A stretch of 58,451 bases of DNA from Akkermansiaceae bacterium UBA2367 (GTDB taxonomy: Bacteria > Verrucomicrobiota > Verrucomicrobiia > Verrucomicrobiales > DEV007). The stretch is from NCBI GenBank assembly GCA_002344525.1, contig DDTJ01000039.1, positions 1,291 to 59,741 of the forward strand, given 5' to 3'. The position numbers were made by a program, and so were the translations under genes. Of this stretch, positions 57,932 to 58,451 are shown piece by piece (positions within the stretch are counted from its first letter, which is position 1; each line of letters opens with the position of its first letter). The notes beneath the pieces were generated by a model. It made no database searches, was not told the DNA's origin, and saw nothing but the letters and a program-made list of their open reading frames with translations.

Positions 57932-58015
57932 GGGAGCGCGGACACTCCTGTCCGCACCCGGAGCCTATCCGCCCGCTGCCTCTGCCGTTGCGGGCAGGAG
58001 TGCCCGCGCTCCTCT
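57932..58015. repeat. REP-like inverted hairpin pair, GGAGCGCGGGCACTCCTG family
   Basis: The left arm AGGGAGCGCGGACACTCCTG is answered on the other strand by AGAGGAGCGCGGGCACTCCT; both contain a short internal stem (GGACACTCCTGTCC, GGGCACTCCTGCCC). The arms enclose about 30 bp. The rest of the 228-bp gap 57843-58070 shows no gene. Confidence 0.85.
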
Positions 58016-58070
58016 CTTCCGCTTGCCTCCGCGCCGGGACGAGTGGCTACTTTTTTATTTAGGGTCTTTC

Positions 58071-58451
58071 CTAGATTAGGGGTGAATTGAGGAGGCTTTC
58101 CTTGAGTATCAGCAGGGTGTTCTCCTGACGGTGGTTCCATCTCCATTGGCTTTCCAGCAGATGGTCGAGGAAGCGGTCCCACCGACATCAACGCCATCGC
58201 CCATGCCGTCATTGGCTTTCCAGCAGATGGTCGAGGAAGCGGTCCTTTCTGATTCCCTTCATCTGGGCCATCCTCAGCTTCGCATAGCTCCAGAAGCTTT
58301 CAATGCCGTTGACATGGTTCCTGCCACGGGAAAACTCGTTCTCGTGATGGTGGATCCTGTGATGCCTGTAGCCCTCGGTCACAAGGCAGTCGTAAGCCTT
58401 CCAGCCGTCGGTGTAGATGGTGGCCTCCTCAAGGATCTGTCCCTTGATGAT
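58071..58451 (-). pseudogene. IS1595-family (ISXO2-like) transposase, C-terminal part, disrupted
   Basis: Translation of the minus strand from the window edge gives the ISXO2-like DDE core: ATIYTDGWKAYDCLVTEGYR, HHHENEFSRGRNHVNGIESF, WSYAKLRMAQMKGIRKDRFL, DHLLESQ, then TGA (58209-58211). Two residues of the catalytic core are seen (Asp in YTDGW, the Asn/Glu region NGIESFW). Past the stop, after a 31-bp foreign-looking spacer, the segment is repeated and continues to the expected family end, QWRWNHRQENTLLILKESLL, with stop TAG at 58071-58073. So a 66-bp duplication inserted stop codons. The N-terminus lies outside the window. Confidence 0.85.
58145..58245. repeat. 35-bp direct repeat in the transposase pseudogene
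   Basis: The same 35 bases, beginning ATTGGCTTTCCAGCAGATGG, occur at 58145-58179 and 58211-58245. The 66-bp period keeps the reading frame, but the 31-bp spacer between copies introduces two in-frame TGA codons on the minus strand. The copies are identical, so the event is recent or an assembly artefact. Confidence 0.9.

Noticed and set aside
57895..58212. Minus-strand open frame covering the end of the transposase
   Set aside because: It is in a frame different from the transposase and consists of repeat DNA and antisense; no protein-like character.

Overview
The window is G+C-rich (clearly above 60 %) bacterial chromosome and most resembles Verrucomicrobiota. The pointers are three copies of the PSCyt/DUF1549/DUF1553/DUF1501 gene set shared by Verrucomicrobiota and Planctomycetota, an ECF sigma factor with a FecR-type anti-sigma protein heading one of them, and many small secreted hypothetical proteins. 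No rRNA, tRNA or CRISPR array was seen. No gap between genes exceeds 300 bases; the longer gaps are mostly filled by repeats.

Layout. 41-6424: an AsmA-like membrane protein, an SMP-30 lactonase, molybdate transporter genes modA and modB without modC, and a secreted protein. 6700-21954 (minus strand): a NADH dehydrogenase I operon, nuoD-E-F-G-H-I-J-K-L-M-N, lacking nuoA, B and C. Five unrelated small genes sit between its cistrons: GxxExxY, a small membrane protein, a VOC protein, a four-helix-bundle protein and an EVE-like/HNH nuclease. A near-perfect Rex-type operator lies upstream of nuoD. 22137-26431: a YkvA-like protein, a lipoprotein, and an EfeO-like plus FTR1 iron uptake pair behind a Fur-like dyad. 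26499-29603: a PAS/histidine kinase/receiver protein and a Ros-type zinc-finger protein with homing-endonuclease-associated repeats. 29683-37585: sigma factor, FecR protein, PSD1 cytochrome protein, DUF1501 protein and small passengers. 37728-45562: serine hydrolase, aldose 1-epimerase plus sodium:solute symporter, a haem/FG-GAP protein, a TauE-like exporter and a ThuA protein. 45645-50948: a PAS-AraC regulator divergent from a second DUF1501/DUF1553 set. 51034-57842: a toxin-antitoxin pair, two low-G+C genes, a cytochrome/WD40 protein and a glycogen debranching enzyme. 58071-58451: the broken 3' end of an IS1595-type transposase.

The most unusual theme is repeats. Two kinds occupy nearly all junctions. 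The first is REP-like pairs, in which two hairpins face each other about 70-160 bp apart; several sequence families are present. The second is low-complexity phrases built from a reiterated word, such as AGGAGCT, GGCACAAAA, GAGTAAGAG or GGTAAAAGT. The phrases occur as closely spaced inverted pairs with nothing inside, or as inverted arms that exactly bracket one small gene (the four-helix-bundle and GxxExxY genes inside nuo). Repeats also supply start codons, stop codons or terminal residues of neighbouring proteins. This looks like gene-cassette insertion mediated by terminal inverted repeats; what moves them cannot be seen here.
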